64,000 nt of DNA from Marivita sp051251565 (GCF_051251565.1 NZ_JBPOFB010000008.1:89639-153638), one strand, 5' to 3'. Positions 34,075 to 43,123 are shown, counted from the stretch's first letter. The notes: generated from the letters alone by a model not told the origin. Numbers and translations are program-made.

Positions 34075-34731
34075 ATGACCGACACATCTCGCCCCCTCGC
34101 GCTGGTCACCGGCGCCTCTCGTGGTCTTGGCTTTGCGCTGGCAGAGGCATTGGCCGACACGCATCACATCATCGCAGTGGCCCGCACCGTGGGCGGGCTC
34201 GAAGATCTTGACGATCGCATCACATCCAAAGGCGGCAGCGCCACGCTGGCGCCGATGGACATCACCAAGGCCGATGCGATGGCCCAATTGTGCCAGTCGG
34301 TGCATGACCGCTGGGGGCAGATTGGACTGTGGGTGCACACCGCCATTCACGCAGCCCCGCTTGCGCCTGTCGACCATCTTGACGCCAAGGACTGGAAAAA
34401 ATCGCTGTCGATCAATGTCGATGCGATGTCCCACCTTGTGCCGTATATTTCACCGCTGCTGGGCCAGACAGGCAAAGCCGTGTTCTTTGACGATGGGCAT
34501 GCGGGCGAAAAGTTCTTTGGCCATTACGGCACCACCAAGGCCGCCCAGATCAATCTGGCCCGGACTTGGCAGGCCGAAACCCAGTCCATCGGCCCCAAGG
34601 TGCGTATCCTTGCGCCAAACCCCATGGGCACTCACCTGCGCGCGCGGTTCTTCCCCGGCGAAGACCGCTCCACGCTGGCATCGCCCATTGCCGAAGCCGC
34701 GCGGCTGTTGCCGGAAATCCTCAGCGACTGA
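34075..34731 (+). CDS. Short-chain dehydrogenase/reductase
   Basis: A 218-residue NAD(P)-dependent oxidoreductase of the classical SDR fold. TGASRGLGFALAEAL gives the dinucleotide-binding TGxxxGxG near residue 12, and HYGTTKAAQ holds the catalytic YxxxK (about residue 145). The canonical NNAG motif is replaced by HTAIHAA, so it is a divergent SDR. Substrate unknown. The gene is divergent from bioY and is followed after 129 bases by surE. Confidence 0.88.
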   Translation: MTDTSRPLALVTGASRGLGFALAEALADTHHIIAVARTVGGLEDLDDRITSKGGSATLAPMDITKADAMAQLCQSVHDRWGQIGLWVHTAIHAAPLAPVDHLDAKDWKKSLSINVDAMSHLVPYISPLLGQTGKAVFFDDGHAGEKFFGHYGTTKAAQINLARTWQAETQSIGPKVRILAPNPMGTHLRARFFPGEDRSTLASPIAEAARLLPEILSD

Positions 34732-34860
34732 ACCAAGTGCCGGATGCGTCGGCGCATCCGCGACGGTCCGTCCCTGGAACCTCCAGGCCCGTATTGTCCC
34801 GGCGGATGCTTGCCGCAGGGCGGGGCTTGGCCTATGCAGGAAAAAAGCAAGGCAGAGCAG

Positions 34861-35646
34861 ATGCGCATACTCATCACGAATGACGACGGGATCAATGCAC
34901 CGGGCCTTATGGCGCTGAGCGAAATCGCGCAGGCTCTGGCAGGCCCCGATGGCGAGGTCTGGACAGTGGCCCCCGCTTTTGAACAATCCGGCGTCGGTCA
35001 TTGCATCAGCTATACCCACCCGATGATGGTCAGCCAAATGGGCGACCGTCGTTTCGCCACCGAAGGCAGCCCCGCCGATTGCGTGCTGGCCGGTCTGCAT
35101 GACGTGATTAAGGACACGCCACCGGATCTGGTGCTGTCTGGCGTGAACCGTGGCAATAACTCGGCCGAGAACGCGCTTTACTCCGGCACGTTGGGCGGCG
35201 CGATGGAAGCGGCGCTGCAAGGCATCCCGGCGATTGCGCTGTCACAGTATTACGGCCCCGACAATGTTGACGCGCAAGACCCGTTCGAGGCCGCCCGCAT
35301 ACATGGGACCGAGGTGATCCGGCGGATTCTTGCCCATGATCCAAAGGGCCAAGACGGCTACAGGCTGTTCTACAATGTCAATTTTCCGCCCGTGCCAGCC
35401 GCCGCCGTGAAAGGCACCCGTGTGACACCGCAAGGCATCCGCCAAGGCACGCGCTTTTCGGTTGAACCGCACGAGTCGCCTTCGGGGCGTCGGTTCCTTT
35501 GGATCAAGGGCGGCGATCAGCGCGCCCCCACCGCCCCCGGCAGCGATGCGTTCGAAAACCTGTCGGGCTATATCAGCGTCACGCCGATGCGCGCCGACCT
35601 GACGGCCACTGATCACCTTGGTGCCCTAAAGGACGCCTTTCTCTAA
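34861..35646 (+). CDS. surE: 5'/3'-nucleotidase SurE
   Basis: SurE dephosphorylates nucleoside monophosphates and helps survival in stationary phase. The 261-residue protein starts with MRILITNDDGINAPGL, the metal-binding NDDG motif, and carries the SGVNRGNNSAENALYSGTLGG active-site segment in parts (VLSGVNRGNN, YSGTVG-type). The start was set at 34861; longer upstream in-frame starts precede a non-family peptide. The stop overlaps the pcm start by one base (TAATG), so the surE-pcm-nlpD order known from enterobacteria is conserved here. Confidence 0.95.
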   Translation: MRILITNDDGINAPGLMALSEIAQALAGPDGEVWTVAPAFEQSGVGHCISYTHPMMVSQMGDRRFATEGSPADCVLAGLHDVIKDTPPDLVLSGVNRGNNSAENALYSGTLGGAMEAALQGIPAIALSQYYGPDNVDAQDPFEAARIHGTEVIRRILAHDPKGQDGYRLFYNVNFPPVPAAAVKGTRVTPQGIRQGTRFSVEPHESPSGRRFLWIKGGDQRAPTAPGSDAFENLSGYISVTPMRADLTATDHLGALKDAFL

Positions 35647-36287
35647 TGGAGGATGCGGAACTCAAGATGCAGTTCCTTTACGCGCTCCGGTCGCGCGGCG
35701 TAACAAATACTGCGGTGCTGACCGCGATGGAGCAGGTTGACCGCGCGCCCTTTATCAAGGGCTATTTCGCCGAACGCGCCTATGAAGACATGCCGCTGCC
35801 GATTGCCTGCGGACAGACAATCAGCCAGCCGTCGGTGGTGGGTTTGATGACGCAGGCGCTCGAAATCAGCCCGCGCGATACCGTGCTCGAAGTGGGCACC
35901 GGGTCCGGCTATCAGGCCGCGATCCTGAGCCAGCTTGCCCGCCGCGTCTATACCGTGGACCGCCATTCGCGTCTGGTGCGCGAGGCCCGCGAGGTGTTCG
36001 ACCAGCTTGGCCTGACCAATGTCACCGCCTTTACTGCTGATGGCAGTTTCGGCCTGCCCGATCAGGCCCCGTTCGACCGTATTCTGGTCACTGCCGCCGC
36101 CGAAGACCCACCGGGGCCGCTGTTGGCCCAGCTCAAGGTGGGCGGGATCATGGTGCTTCCGGTTGGGCAATCGGACGCGGTGCAACATCTGATCCGGGTC
36201 CGCCGGACCGAGACAGGACTTGATTACGATGAATTGAGGCCCGTTCGCTTTGTTCCCTTGATCGAAGGGGTGGCCCGCGACGGATAA
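35646..36287 (+). CDS. pcm: Protein-L-isoaspartate O-methyltransferase
   Basis: Pcm methylates abnormal isoaspartyl residues using SAM. The 213-residue protein shows LEVGTGSGYQAAILSQLA (SAM-binding GxGxG, about residues 79-96), the substrate region ADGSFGLPDQAPFDRILVTAA and QPSVVGLMTQAL. Length and motifs are normal. It overlaps surE by one base and is followed, after 58 bases, by the NlpD-like gene, so the three probably form one operon. Confidence 0.95.
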   Translation: MEDAELKMQFLYALRSRGVTNTAVLTAMEQVDRAPFIKGYFAERAYEDMPLPIACGQTISQPSVVGLMTQALEISPRDTVLEVGTGSGYQAAILSQLARRVYTVDRHSRLVREAREVFDQLGLTNVTAFTADGSFGLPDQAPFDRILVTAAAEDPPGPLLAQLKVGGIMVLPVGQSDAVQHLIRVRRTETGLDYDELRPVRFVPLIEGVARDG

Positions 36288-36345
36288 AACGGGCATAGTA
36301 TCGTGCGACGACCGGGGCATAACCGGCGCATCCGAGGATTTCGAC

Positions 36346-37551
36346 ATGGCAGCACGCACAGTTTCTTTTGGTATCGGGTTTCGAGTGGGTGGCAGCCTGT
36401 CGCTTTTGGCGCTCTTGGCGGCTTGTTCGGAACCGCTCGATCTTGATATGCGCGGCCTGATGAATGGCGGGTTCAACACCGCCGACGCCGCGCGCGCCTC
36501 AACCGCGCCGCGTCCTGCCGCCGACAATCGCGGCGTGATTTCCTATCCGAATTATCAAGTGGCCGTCGCCCGGCGCGGCGATACGCTGGCGGCTCTGGCG
36601 GCGCGTGTGGGTTTGCCTGCGGATGAGCTGGCCCGCTACAACGGCGTGCAAAGCGGCGATACGCTGCGCGCAGGCGAAATCATTGCCCTGCCCCGTCGCG
36701 TGTCCGAGCCGTCGCCCGCCACCGGAGCCACCACAACCGGCCCGATCCGGCCCAGTTCGCAAATCGACATCACAACGCTGGCCAATGACGCCATCGAACG
36801 CTCGGCCCCGACGCCAGCCGCACAGCGGCCCACACCGCAAGTCGGCACCGAACCGATCCGCCACCAGGTCGAACGCGGGGAAACCGCCTTCACCATCTCG
36901 CGGCTCTACAACGTGTCGGTGCGATCGCTGTCCGAGTGGAACAGCCTCGATAGCAATTTCTCGGTGCGCGAAGGGCAATATCTGCTGATCCCAGTGGTCA
37001 CGCAGGCACCCGCGCCGCGCGAAGTTGCACCGATTGAGCCCGGCCGTGGATCACCCACTCCCCAGCCACCCTCAGCATCACAGCCCTTGCCCACCGAAAC
37101 GCCTGCCGCTGCGGCCGCGACCACACAGGCCGCCACCGCAGCCGCCGCTGCCGCGCCACCAGTGGCCAATGTCGGCACCCAAACCGCCGCAAGCGCGTCA
37201 AACGCGGCGATGGCGTTTCCAGTGCAGGGCAGCATCATCCGCGAGTATTCCAAAGGCCGCAACGATGGCATCGACATCGCCGCATCGGTCGGCACCACGG
37301 TCAAGGCCGCAGCCAGCGGTCAGGTCGCAGCCATCACGCGCAACACCGATGGCATCAACATCCTGGTCATCCGCCACCCGGACAACCTTTTGACGGTCTA
37401 TACCCATGTTGACAACATCACTGTCGCCAAAGGCGATGCGGTCAGCCGGGGGCAATCCATTGCCAAGGTTGCCGATTTCGAACCAGCGCGCGTGCATTTC
37501 GAAGTCCGCAAGGGTTTCGACAGCGTCGATCCGATGACCTATCTGCGCTGA
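36346..37551 (+). CDS. nlpD: NlpD-like lipoprotein with degenerate LytM domain
   Basis: A 401-residue outer-membrane-type lipoprotein: signal sequence ending LLALLAAC with Cys27 as lipid site, two LysM peptidoglycan-binding domains (about residues 60-110 and 168-212), a long alanine/proline/threonine linker, and a C-terminal LytM/M23 domain (about 285-400). The zinc site is incomplete: the HxxxD motif reads RNDGID (His replaced by Asn) and HxH reads RVHFE (first His replaced by Arg). Two of four ligands are missing, so it is probably not a peptidase but an amidase activator, as E. coli NlpD and EnvC are. Last gene of surE-pcm-nlpD. Confidence 0.92.
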   Translation: MAARTVSFGIGFRVGGSLSLLALLAACSEPLDLDMRGLMNGGFNTADAARASTAPRPAADNRGVISYPNYQVAVARRGDTLAALAARVGLPADELARYNGVQSGDTLRAGEIIALPRRVSEPSPATGATTTGPIRPSSQIDITTLANDAIERSAPTPAAQRPTPQVGTEPIRHQVERGETAFTISRLYNVSVRSLSEWNSLDSNFSVREGQYLLIPVVTQAPAPREVAPIEPGRGSPTPQPPSASQPLPTETPAAAAATTQAATAAAAAAPPVANVGTQTAASASNAAMAFPVQGSIIREYSKGRNDGIDIAASVGTTVKAAASGQVAAITRNTDGINILVIRHPDNLLTVYTHVDNITVAKGDAVSRGQSIAKVADFEPARVHFEVRKGFDSVDPMTYLR

Positions 37552-37646
37552 CGGGATCAGGGTTTGCAGGTGCACAAATCGTGCATGTGACGTGCAAAAA
37601 ATCCGCCTGATCTTTGGCACGCTTTAATGTTTTATAGAGATGTCCA

Positions 37647-37668
37647 AGATTATTCGTACGAATAATCT
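37647..37668. repeat. Perfect 22-bp AT-rich palindrome at the PIN gene stop
   Basis: AGATTATTCGT followed directly by its exact complement, read in reverse, gives a 22-bp perfect palindrome. It can fold as a 9-bp stem with loop GTAC. Its last base is the first base of the PIN-domain stop codon (37668-37670, minus). No T-run follows on either strand, so it may be an operator, a weak terminator or a recombination site. Confidence 0.55.
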
Positions 37669-38213
37669 CAGTCCACGCTCAGCGCTTTGCCCAAGCGCGG
37701 CAATTGCGCTTTTTTCATCAGCTTGCGCAAGTCCCAAGGGTGGTCAGACAGCCGGTTCGCCTCGTCATGCACCCGCGCCACGGCTCCGGCCACGACCTCT
37801 GGTGCGCTGGCGTGCACCCCCACCAGAAACGCATCCGGATCCGCCCGCGACAGACCCTCTTCTGCAAGAATGTTGCGCGGGAAATCCTTGGCGTTCAGTG
37901 TGATGATCACGTCCGCATTCCCGGCAATCGCCGCCGCCAACACATGCACATCGTTCGCATCAGGCAGCCACAACCGGTCAAGCAAAGACGCCATGGGCAT
38001 CACCTTGGCCTTGGGCCACTGGGCCGACACCATCGCAATCTCGGTATCGGCCTGCACTTGTCCCTGCGCGCCCAGCTTGGCCGCCGCGCGAGACCATTCG
38101 CCCAGAATGCGTTCCGACCAGAGCGGCTCGAACAGGCCCTGCCCCGCAACCCCCAGCAACACCTCGCGCATCACCGTTGGATACAGCACACAGGTGTCAA
38201 GCAGCACCTTCAC
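37668..38213 (-). CDS. PIN-domain protein (possible toxin/ribonuclease)
   Basis: A 181-residue PIN-fold protein starting GTG (VKVLLDTCVLYP): the first acidic residue is in LLDTC, further acidic residues are in LPDANDVHVLAAAIAGNADVIITLNAKDFP, the second half of the metal site. Similar proteins serve as VapC-type or RSP-family endoribonuclease toxins. The GTG overlaps the stop of rlmI (GTGA), so translation is coupled to the methyltransferase; no short antitoxin gene is visible on either side. A perfect palindrome lies at its stop codon. Confidence 0.75.
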   Translation of the reverse strand: MKVLLDTCVLYPTVMREVLLGVAGQGLFEPLWSERILGEWSRAAAKLGAQGQVQADTEIAMVSAQWPKAKVMPMASLLDRLWLPDANDVHVLAAAIAGNADVIITLNAKDFPRNILAEEGLSRADPDAFLVGVHASAPEVVAGAVARVHDEANRLSDHPWDLRKLMKKAQLPRLGKALSVD

Positions 38214-39406
38214 AGACGGAAGAACAACGCTTTGAGATAACCCGATTCCGCAAGCTGCGGCATCAGCGGATGATCCGGTCCGGCCTGTCCGGTGTGGATC
38301 AATTGCGCCCGCCGTCCAGCCCGCCCGATCCCGCGCAGACATGCGCCGGTAAAGGCAGTCATATCAACGGCATGCGAGCAGGAACACAGGACCAGATAGC
38401 CGTCTTCTGACACCAGCGGAGCAGACAGCCGCGCAACCCGTTCATAGGCCCGCAACCCGGCTTCGCGCGCCTTGTTCGACGGTGCAAAGGCGGGCGGATC
38501 ACAAACCACCAGCTCAAACCGGTCGTCGGTGGTGCCCAAGGTCGTCAGCACATCAAACGCATCGCCTTTGGTCACGGTCAGCTTGTCAACCGCGCCCATC
38601 TGTCTTGCCCCCTCTGACGCAAGCGCCAAGGCCGGGTCAGACCCGTCAATGCAATGGGCCGACACGGCACCGCCCGCAAGCGCGGCAAGACCAAAGCCGC
38701 CGACATGCGAAAACACATCCAGCACACGCGCGCCCGCGCCCAGCCGTGCGGCAAAGGCGTGGTTCGGGCGTTGGTCAAAGAACAATCCGGTTTTCTGCCC
38801 GCCGAGAAGGTCCGCCATGTAGGTGGCGCCGTTCATCTCGACCGAGATCGGCCCGGTGGGGGCATCGCCCAACAGCACCGCATCCACATCATCCAACCCT
38901 TCAAGCGACCGACCCCGGCCACCTGCGTTCTTGAGGATGGTGGTCACGCCCGTGACCTTGGCCAGCGCAGCCGTCAGCTGCGGCAAGAGCAGATCAGCCC
39001 AAGCCGCATTCGGCTGCACCACCGCAGTGTCGCCAAACCGGTCAATGATCACACCCGGCAGGCCATCGGCCTCGGCGTGGATCAGGCGGTAGAAAGGCGT
39101 CGGGAACATGCGTTCCCGCAGGCTCAGCGCTTTGCTCAGACGGGCTTCGAACCATGCCTGATCGGGGGCTGTGCCCTCGGGACCATCCAGCACGCGGCCA
39201 ATGATCTTGGAGTTCGGGTTCACCCCCACCAAGGCCAGCGGAGTGCGCTCTGCATCCTCAAGCACGGCAATCGTGCCCGGCTCAAGCGCGCGGGTCCGGC
39301 GGTCGGTGACCACTTCGTTGGCATAGACCCAAGGATAGCCGCGCCGAATGGCTTGCGGTTTGGTTTTGGGCAAAAGGCGAATAATCGGCAAAGGGGACAG
39401 TGTCAT
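38210..39406 (-). CDS. rlmI: Class I SAM-dependent rRNA methyltransferase (RlmI-like)
   Basis: A 398-residue protein of the RlmI/PUA-methyltransferase family, likely methylating C1962 of 23S rRNA. The N-terminal PUA domain begins IIRLLPKTKPQAIRRGYPWVYANEV. The methyltransferase domain has QKTGLFFDQRPN (about residue 194), VLDVFSHVGGFGLAAL (SAM site), and VVCDPPAFAPS (catalytic DPP, about residue 304). ATG at 39406 lies after AAAGGGGG; a longer frame lacks a site. Its stop overlaps the PIN gene by four bases. Confidence 0.88.
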   Translation of the reverse strand: MTLSPLPIIRLLPKTKPQAIRRGYPWVYANEVVTDRRTRALEPGTIAVLEDAERTPLALVGVNPNSKIIGRVLDGPEGTAPDQAWFEARLSKALSLRERMFPTPFYRLIHAEADGLPGVIIDRFGDTAVVQPNAAWADLLLPQLTAALAKVTGVTTILKNAGGRGRSLEGLDDVDAVLLGDAPTGPISVEMNGATYMADLLGGQKTGLFFDQRPNHAFAARLGAGARVLDVFSHVGGFGLAALAGGAVSAHCIDGSDPALALASEGARQMGAVDKLTVTKGDAFDVLTTLGTTDDRFELVVCDPPAFAPSNKAREAGLRAYERVARLSAPLVSEDGYLVLCSCSHAVDMTAFTGACLRGIGRAGRRAQLIHTGQAGPDHPLMPQLAESGYLKALFFRL

Positions 39407-39456
39407 ACCGCCCCCTTTACGCCCCTCACTCAAAAGGGGGAAGCCGTCTTTTGATG

Positions 39457-40092
39457 TCAGAGGTCGTTGATCTGTTGCAACAGGCCAAGTTGCGCGTTTT
39501 GGTGGCCTCCGGGCAAGGTCAGTTCCTCGATAAAGACCCGGTTCAAATGCGCAACGATCCGCGCCTTCTGGGTCTCGCCACGGGCATCCGCAGCCATGGC
39601 CGCCTGACCTGCCAGACCTGCAAGATCGGCACTGACATCCTTGGTGGGGCCAATTGGCTGGCCGGTGATGACGTCCACAAGCCGATACTTGAATTCGATG
39701 TCATGCACACCGCCTACGGAATAGCGCGCTTTTTCGGACAGCGCGTGGAAGCGCGTGACCTGCACATCCAGACGCACCGCGCGGGTGCCGTCAATCTGCG
39801 GGGACGCACTGCGCAAACCAGCTTCGAACATCGCTTTCACTTGGCTGTGACGGTCGCCCATGGGGTCGCCGCGCCACACAATGTCACCGCGAGGGTAATA
39901 GGTGTTGCGCTCATTCACCTCAAGCGACCGGGGCACAGAGACGGTAAAGCTCTCGACCCGCAGGTTCGGTTGCGGGATGCCCACAAACGCGCTGTCGGGC
40001 ATCGCAGACCGTGTTGCCGTCGGCACAGTGCCACAGGCCGTCAACGTCGCCGCAAGAACCAGCCCGGTCAGTGTCTTGAAAATCAATGTCAT
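39457..40092 (-). CDS. DUF6778-type lipoprotein
   Basis: A 211-residue lipoprotein with signal MTLIFKTLTGLVLAATLTAC, Cys20 being the acylation site. The mature part has a beta-rich look (LRVESFTVSVPRSLEVNERNTYYPRGDIVWRGDPMGDR, in parts) and matches the DUF6778 proteins common in Rhodobacteraceae. Function unknown. The start at 40092 fits the signal peptide. It is separated from edd by 239 bases. Confidence 0.75.
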   Translation of the reverse strand: MTLIFKTLTGLVLAATLTACGTVPTATRSAMPDSAFVGIPQPNLRVESFTVSVPRSLEVNERNTYYPRGDIVWRGDPMGDRHSQVKAMFEAGLRSASPQIDGTRAVRLDVQVTRFHALSEKARYSVGGVHDIEFKYRLVDVITGQPIGPTKDVSADLAGLAGQAAMAADARGETQKARIVAHLNRVFIEELTLPGGHQNAQLGLLQQINDL

Positions 40093-40271
40093 GATGACGC
40101 CTCCATCGCAAAGCGAATGCTTTTTCATTTCAGCTAGAATGATCGCGGATATGGGCCGTATCAGGGCAAAACCCGTACAATTTCGCGCAAATGTTGTATG
40201 GAGATCCGAACGGCGCGTGACAAAACCATACGCCTGCGGCTTTGAGCGTTCTCAATTGTTAGACCTTTACT

Positions 40272-40283
40272 GTTAGCGCTAAC
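40272..40283. promoter_or_regulatory. LacI/GntR-type operator GTTAGCGCTAAC before edd
   Basis: A perfect 12-bp palindrome, preceded by T (TGTTAGCGCTAAC), about 50 bases before the edd start. It is of the LacI-family operator type (central CG with AGCGCT core). No regulator gene lies beside it. A TTGACT follows directly and could be the -35 of edd. Confidence 0.65.
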
Positions 40284-40331
40284 TTGACTACATCACTGGC
40301 CAATCAAACGCTGATCTTGCGCGGAGGCAAC

Positions 40332-42143
40332 ATGGCACACTCGCTGAATGACACGATCAAACGGGTCACGGACCGTGTTCAGGAACGCTCTGAGGCGTCA
40401 CGCGGCCGCTATATGGAACGGATGCGCCAAGCTGCGGCCGAAGGCCCGCGCCGCGCCCATCTGAGCTGTGGCAACCAGGCCCACGCCTATGCCGCGATGG
40501 GCCCGGATCAAGGCACGCTGGCGACCAAACCCAGCCCGAATATCGGCATCGTGACAGCCTATAACGACATGCTGTCAGCACACCAACCGTTTGAAAAATA
40601 TCCTGATATCATCCGCACCGCCGCACGCGCCGCAGGCGGCACGGCACAGGTGGCAGGCGGTGTACCCGCCATGTGCGACGGCGTCACCCAAGGTCAGGTC
40701 GGGATGGAGCTGTCGCTGTTTTCGCGCGACGTGATCGCGCTGGCTGCCGGTGTCGCGCTTAGCCACAACACCTTTGATTCCGCGCTCTATCTGGGCGTCT
40801 GCGACAAGATCGTGCCGGGCCTCATCATCGCAGCGGGCACCTTTGGATACTTGCCGGGCATCTTCATTCCCGCCGGACCCATGGTCTCGGGCCTGCCCAA
40901 CGACGAAAAAGCCAAGGTCCGGCAAAAATTTGCCACCGGCGAAGTGGGCCGCGAAGAACTGATGAAGGCCGAAATGGCCTCGTACCACGGACCTGGCACC
41001 TGCACATTTTACGGCACCGCCAATTCCAACCAGATGTTGATGGAATTCATGGGCCTGCACCTGCCCGGCGCGTCTTTTGTCAATCCGGGCACGCCGCTGC
41101 GCGAGGCGCTGACCATCGCGGGCACCGAACGCGCGCTTGAAATCACGCAACTGGGCAATGATTACCGCCCTGTTTGCGATGTGCTGGACGAAAAAGCCTA
41201 TGTGAACGGCATTGTTGGCCTTATGGCGACGGGCGGGTCGACCAACCTTGTGCTGCACCTGCCTGCCATGGCACGCGCCGCCGGGGTGGAACTGCGGCTT
41301 GAGGATTTCGAAGACATTTCCTCGGTGACGCCGCTGATGGCCAAGGTTTACCCGAACGGTCTGGCGGACGTGAACCACTTCCACGCCGCAGGTGGTCTGG
41401 GCTTTATGATCGGTGACCTGCTCAAAAACGGGCTTTTGCACGAAGACGTCAAAACCATCGCCGGTGACGGGCTGCATCTTTATGCGCAGGAACCCAAACT
41501 CGCCAATGGCCGCGTCGTCTATGGCCCCGGTGCGGGGATAAGCCAGAACGACAAGATCCTCCGCCCCGCCAGTGATCCGTTCCAGGCCACGGGCGGTCTG
41601 AAGCAATTGGCGGGCAATCTTGGCAAAGGCATGATGAAAACCTCAGCCGTCGCCCCCGAACGCCATGTGATCGAGGCAAAGGCCCGTGTCTTCCACGATC
41701 AGAACGACGTCAAAGTCGCGTTCAAGAACGGTGAATTCACCCAAGACACGGTGGTTGTCGTGCGCTTTCAGGGCCCCAGCTCGAACGGGATGCCGGAACT
41801 CCACAGTCTGACGCCGACGCTGGCTGTCTTGCAGGACCGTGGCCTCAAGGTAGCGCTGGTCACCGATGGGCGCATGTCCGGCGCTTCCGGCAAGGTGCCG
41901 TCCGCCATTCACGTCTCGCCCGAAGCGGCCAAAGGCGGCGCGCTTGCACGGGTGCGCGACGGCGATCTGGTGCGGGTTGATGCGGTCACCGGCACGATTG
42001 ATTGTCTGGCCGAAGATTTCGACACACGCGAGCCTGTCACCGCTGACCTGAGCGGCAATGGCCACGGTGTCGGGCGCGAACTCTTCGCGGCCTTCCGTGC
42101 CAATGTCGGTCTTGCCGAATATGGTGCCGGTGTGGTCGTGTAA
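40332..42143 (+). CDS. edd: Phosphogluconate dehydratase
   Basis: Edd dehydrates 6-phosphogluconate to KDPG in the Entner-Doudoroff pathway, using an iron-sulfur cluster. The 603-residue protein is of normal length. Features are NQAHAYAAMGPD, GGVPAMCDGVTQGQVGMELSL (cluster cysteine, about residues 105-125), NTFDSALYLGVCDKIVPG, FYGTANSNQM and GSTNLVLHLPAMARA. ATG at 40332 follows GGAGG at a standard distance. eda begins 42 bases later; together they form a complete ED pair under the upstream palindrome. Confidence 0.97.
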   Translation: MAHSLNDTIKRVTDRVQERSEASRGRYMERMRQAAAEGPRRAHLSCGNQAHAYAAMGPDQGTLATKPSPNIGIVTAYNDMLSAHQPFEKYPDIIRTAARAAGGTAQVAGGVPAMCDGVTQGQVGMELSLFSRDVIALAAGVALSHNTFDSALYLGVCDKIVPGLIIAAGTFGYLPGIFIPAGPMVSGLPNDEKAKVRQKFATGEVGREELMKAEMASYHGPGTCTFYGTANSNQMLMEFMGLHLPGASFVNPGTPLREALTIAGTERALEITQLGNDYRPVCDVLDEKAYVNGIVGLMATGGSTNLVLHLPAMARAAGVELRLEDFEDISSVTPLMAKVYPNGLADVNHFHAAGGLGFMIGDLLKNGLLHEDVKTIAGDGLHLYAQEPKLANGRVVYGPGAGISQNDKILRPASDPFQATGGLKQLAGNLGKGMMKTSAVAPERHVIEAKARVFHDQNDVKVAFKNGEFTQDTVVVVRFQGPSSNGMPELHSLTPTLAVLQDRGLKVALVTDGRMSGASGKVPSAIHVSPEAAKGGALARVRDGDLVRVDAVTGTIDCLAEDFDTREPVTADLSGNGHGVGRELFAAFRANVGLAEYGAGVVV

Positions 42144-42185
42144 CGCATCACATCCATAACGCCCTCTAGTGAATTGAGAAAAAAC

Positions 42186-42830
42186 ATGATCACGCCTCTT
42201 CAAGCCAGCGTCGACTCCGAAAAACTCTGCCACATGGCGCCGATCATCCCGGTGCTTGTGGTCGAGGATGCCAGCATCGCCCGCCCCTTGGCTGAGGCGC
42301 TGATTGCGGGCGGATTGCCCGTGCTCGAAGTCACGTTGCGCACCGCAGCCGCCCTTGATGTGATCCGCGAAATGGCACAGGTCGAAGGCGGTGTAGTGGG
42401 GGCCGGTACCCTGCTTACCCCGTCTGACGTTCAGGCTGCTGTGCAAGCAGGCGCGCGGTTTGGCGTTGCACCGGGGGCCACGGACCGACTGCTGGATGCC
42501 TGCGAAGCCGCCGACCTGCCGCTGCTGCCGGGGGCGGCCACCGCATCCGAAGCGATGGCACTGCTCGAGCGGGGCTATACCGTGCAAAAGTTCTTTCCCG
42601 CCGAGGCCAACGGTGGCGCGCCCGCGCTCAAGGCCATCGGCGCGCCGATCCCGCAGGTGCGGTTCTGCCCCACGGGGGGCGTATCGCTCAAGAATGCGGG
42701 TGACTATCTTGGCCTGTCCAACGTGCTGTGCTGTGGCGGAAGCTGGGTCGCGCCGAAAGATTTGGTTGCCAAAGGCGACTGGAAAGCGATCGAGGATCTG
42801 GCCCGCGAAGCCGCGCATCTGCCCCGATAA
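42186..42830 (+). CDS. eda: KDPG aldolase (2-dehydro-3-deoxy-phosphogluconate aldolase)
   Basis: Eda splits KDPG to pyruvate and glyceraldehyde 3-phosphate. The 214-residue class I aldolase shows IIPVLVVEDASIARPLAEAL, EVTLRTAAALDVI with the catalytic Glu/Arg, the KFFPAEANGGAPALKAI segment holding the Schiff-base lysine (about residue 137) and RFCPTGGVSLKNAGDYL. It follows edd with 42 bases between them. A terminator-like palindrome lies 256 bases downstream. Confidence 0.96.
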   Translation: MITPLQASVDSEKLCHMAPIIPVLVVEDASIARPLAEALIAGGLPVLEVTLRTAAALDVIREMAQVEGGVVGAGTLLTPSDVQAAVQAGARFGVAPGATDRLLDACEAADLPLLPGAATASEAMALLERGYTVQKFFPAEANGGAPALKAIGAPIPQVRFCPTGGVSLKNAGDYLGLSNVLCCGGSWVAPKDLVAKGDWKAIEDLAREAAHLPR

Positions 42831-43086
42831 CCGCGACCGCAGGGCACGGTCCTGGCGTACGGTGTATTTCGACCCCTTTAACCCATAGCGCCGAATGTCC
42901 GTCGCATTGGATCCGATACCCGTTGCCCCTTTTGGCGCAACACCCCAGGCGACTACCCTCTCTCTGCGGACGCTTTTTGCGCGTTCAGACCATGAGAGAC
43001 GCGTTTCACAGGTCCCGGTCTGCCGGGATACAGGTTCGGAGCGGTCTACGCCGCTCTGCACGGGGGAGAGGATGTCCACCCAACTC

Positions 43087-43106
43087 AGGTGACGTCACCT
43101 CTTTTT
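43087..43106 (+). terminator. Terminator after eda
   Basis: AGGTGACGTCACCT (perfect 14-bp palindrome, 43087-43100) followed by CTTTTT, giving a hairpin with T-run on the plus strand. Confidence 0.65.
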
Positions 43107-43123
43107 CAGGTCCACGCCGGACC

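Noticed and set aside
41643..43079. A 478-codon open frame on the minus strand over edd-eda
   Set aside because: Lies antisense to two well-supported genes with clear motifs; its own sequence shows no family pattern.
42895..43092. A 65-codon frame in the eda-HNH gap
   Set aside because: Low-quality sequence, spans the hairpins and lacks a site; more likely structured RNA or 3' region.
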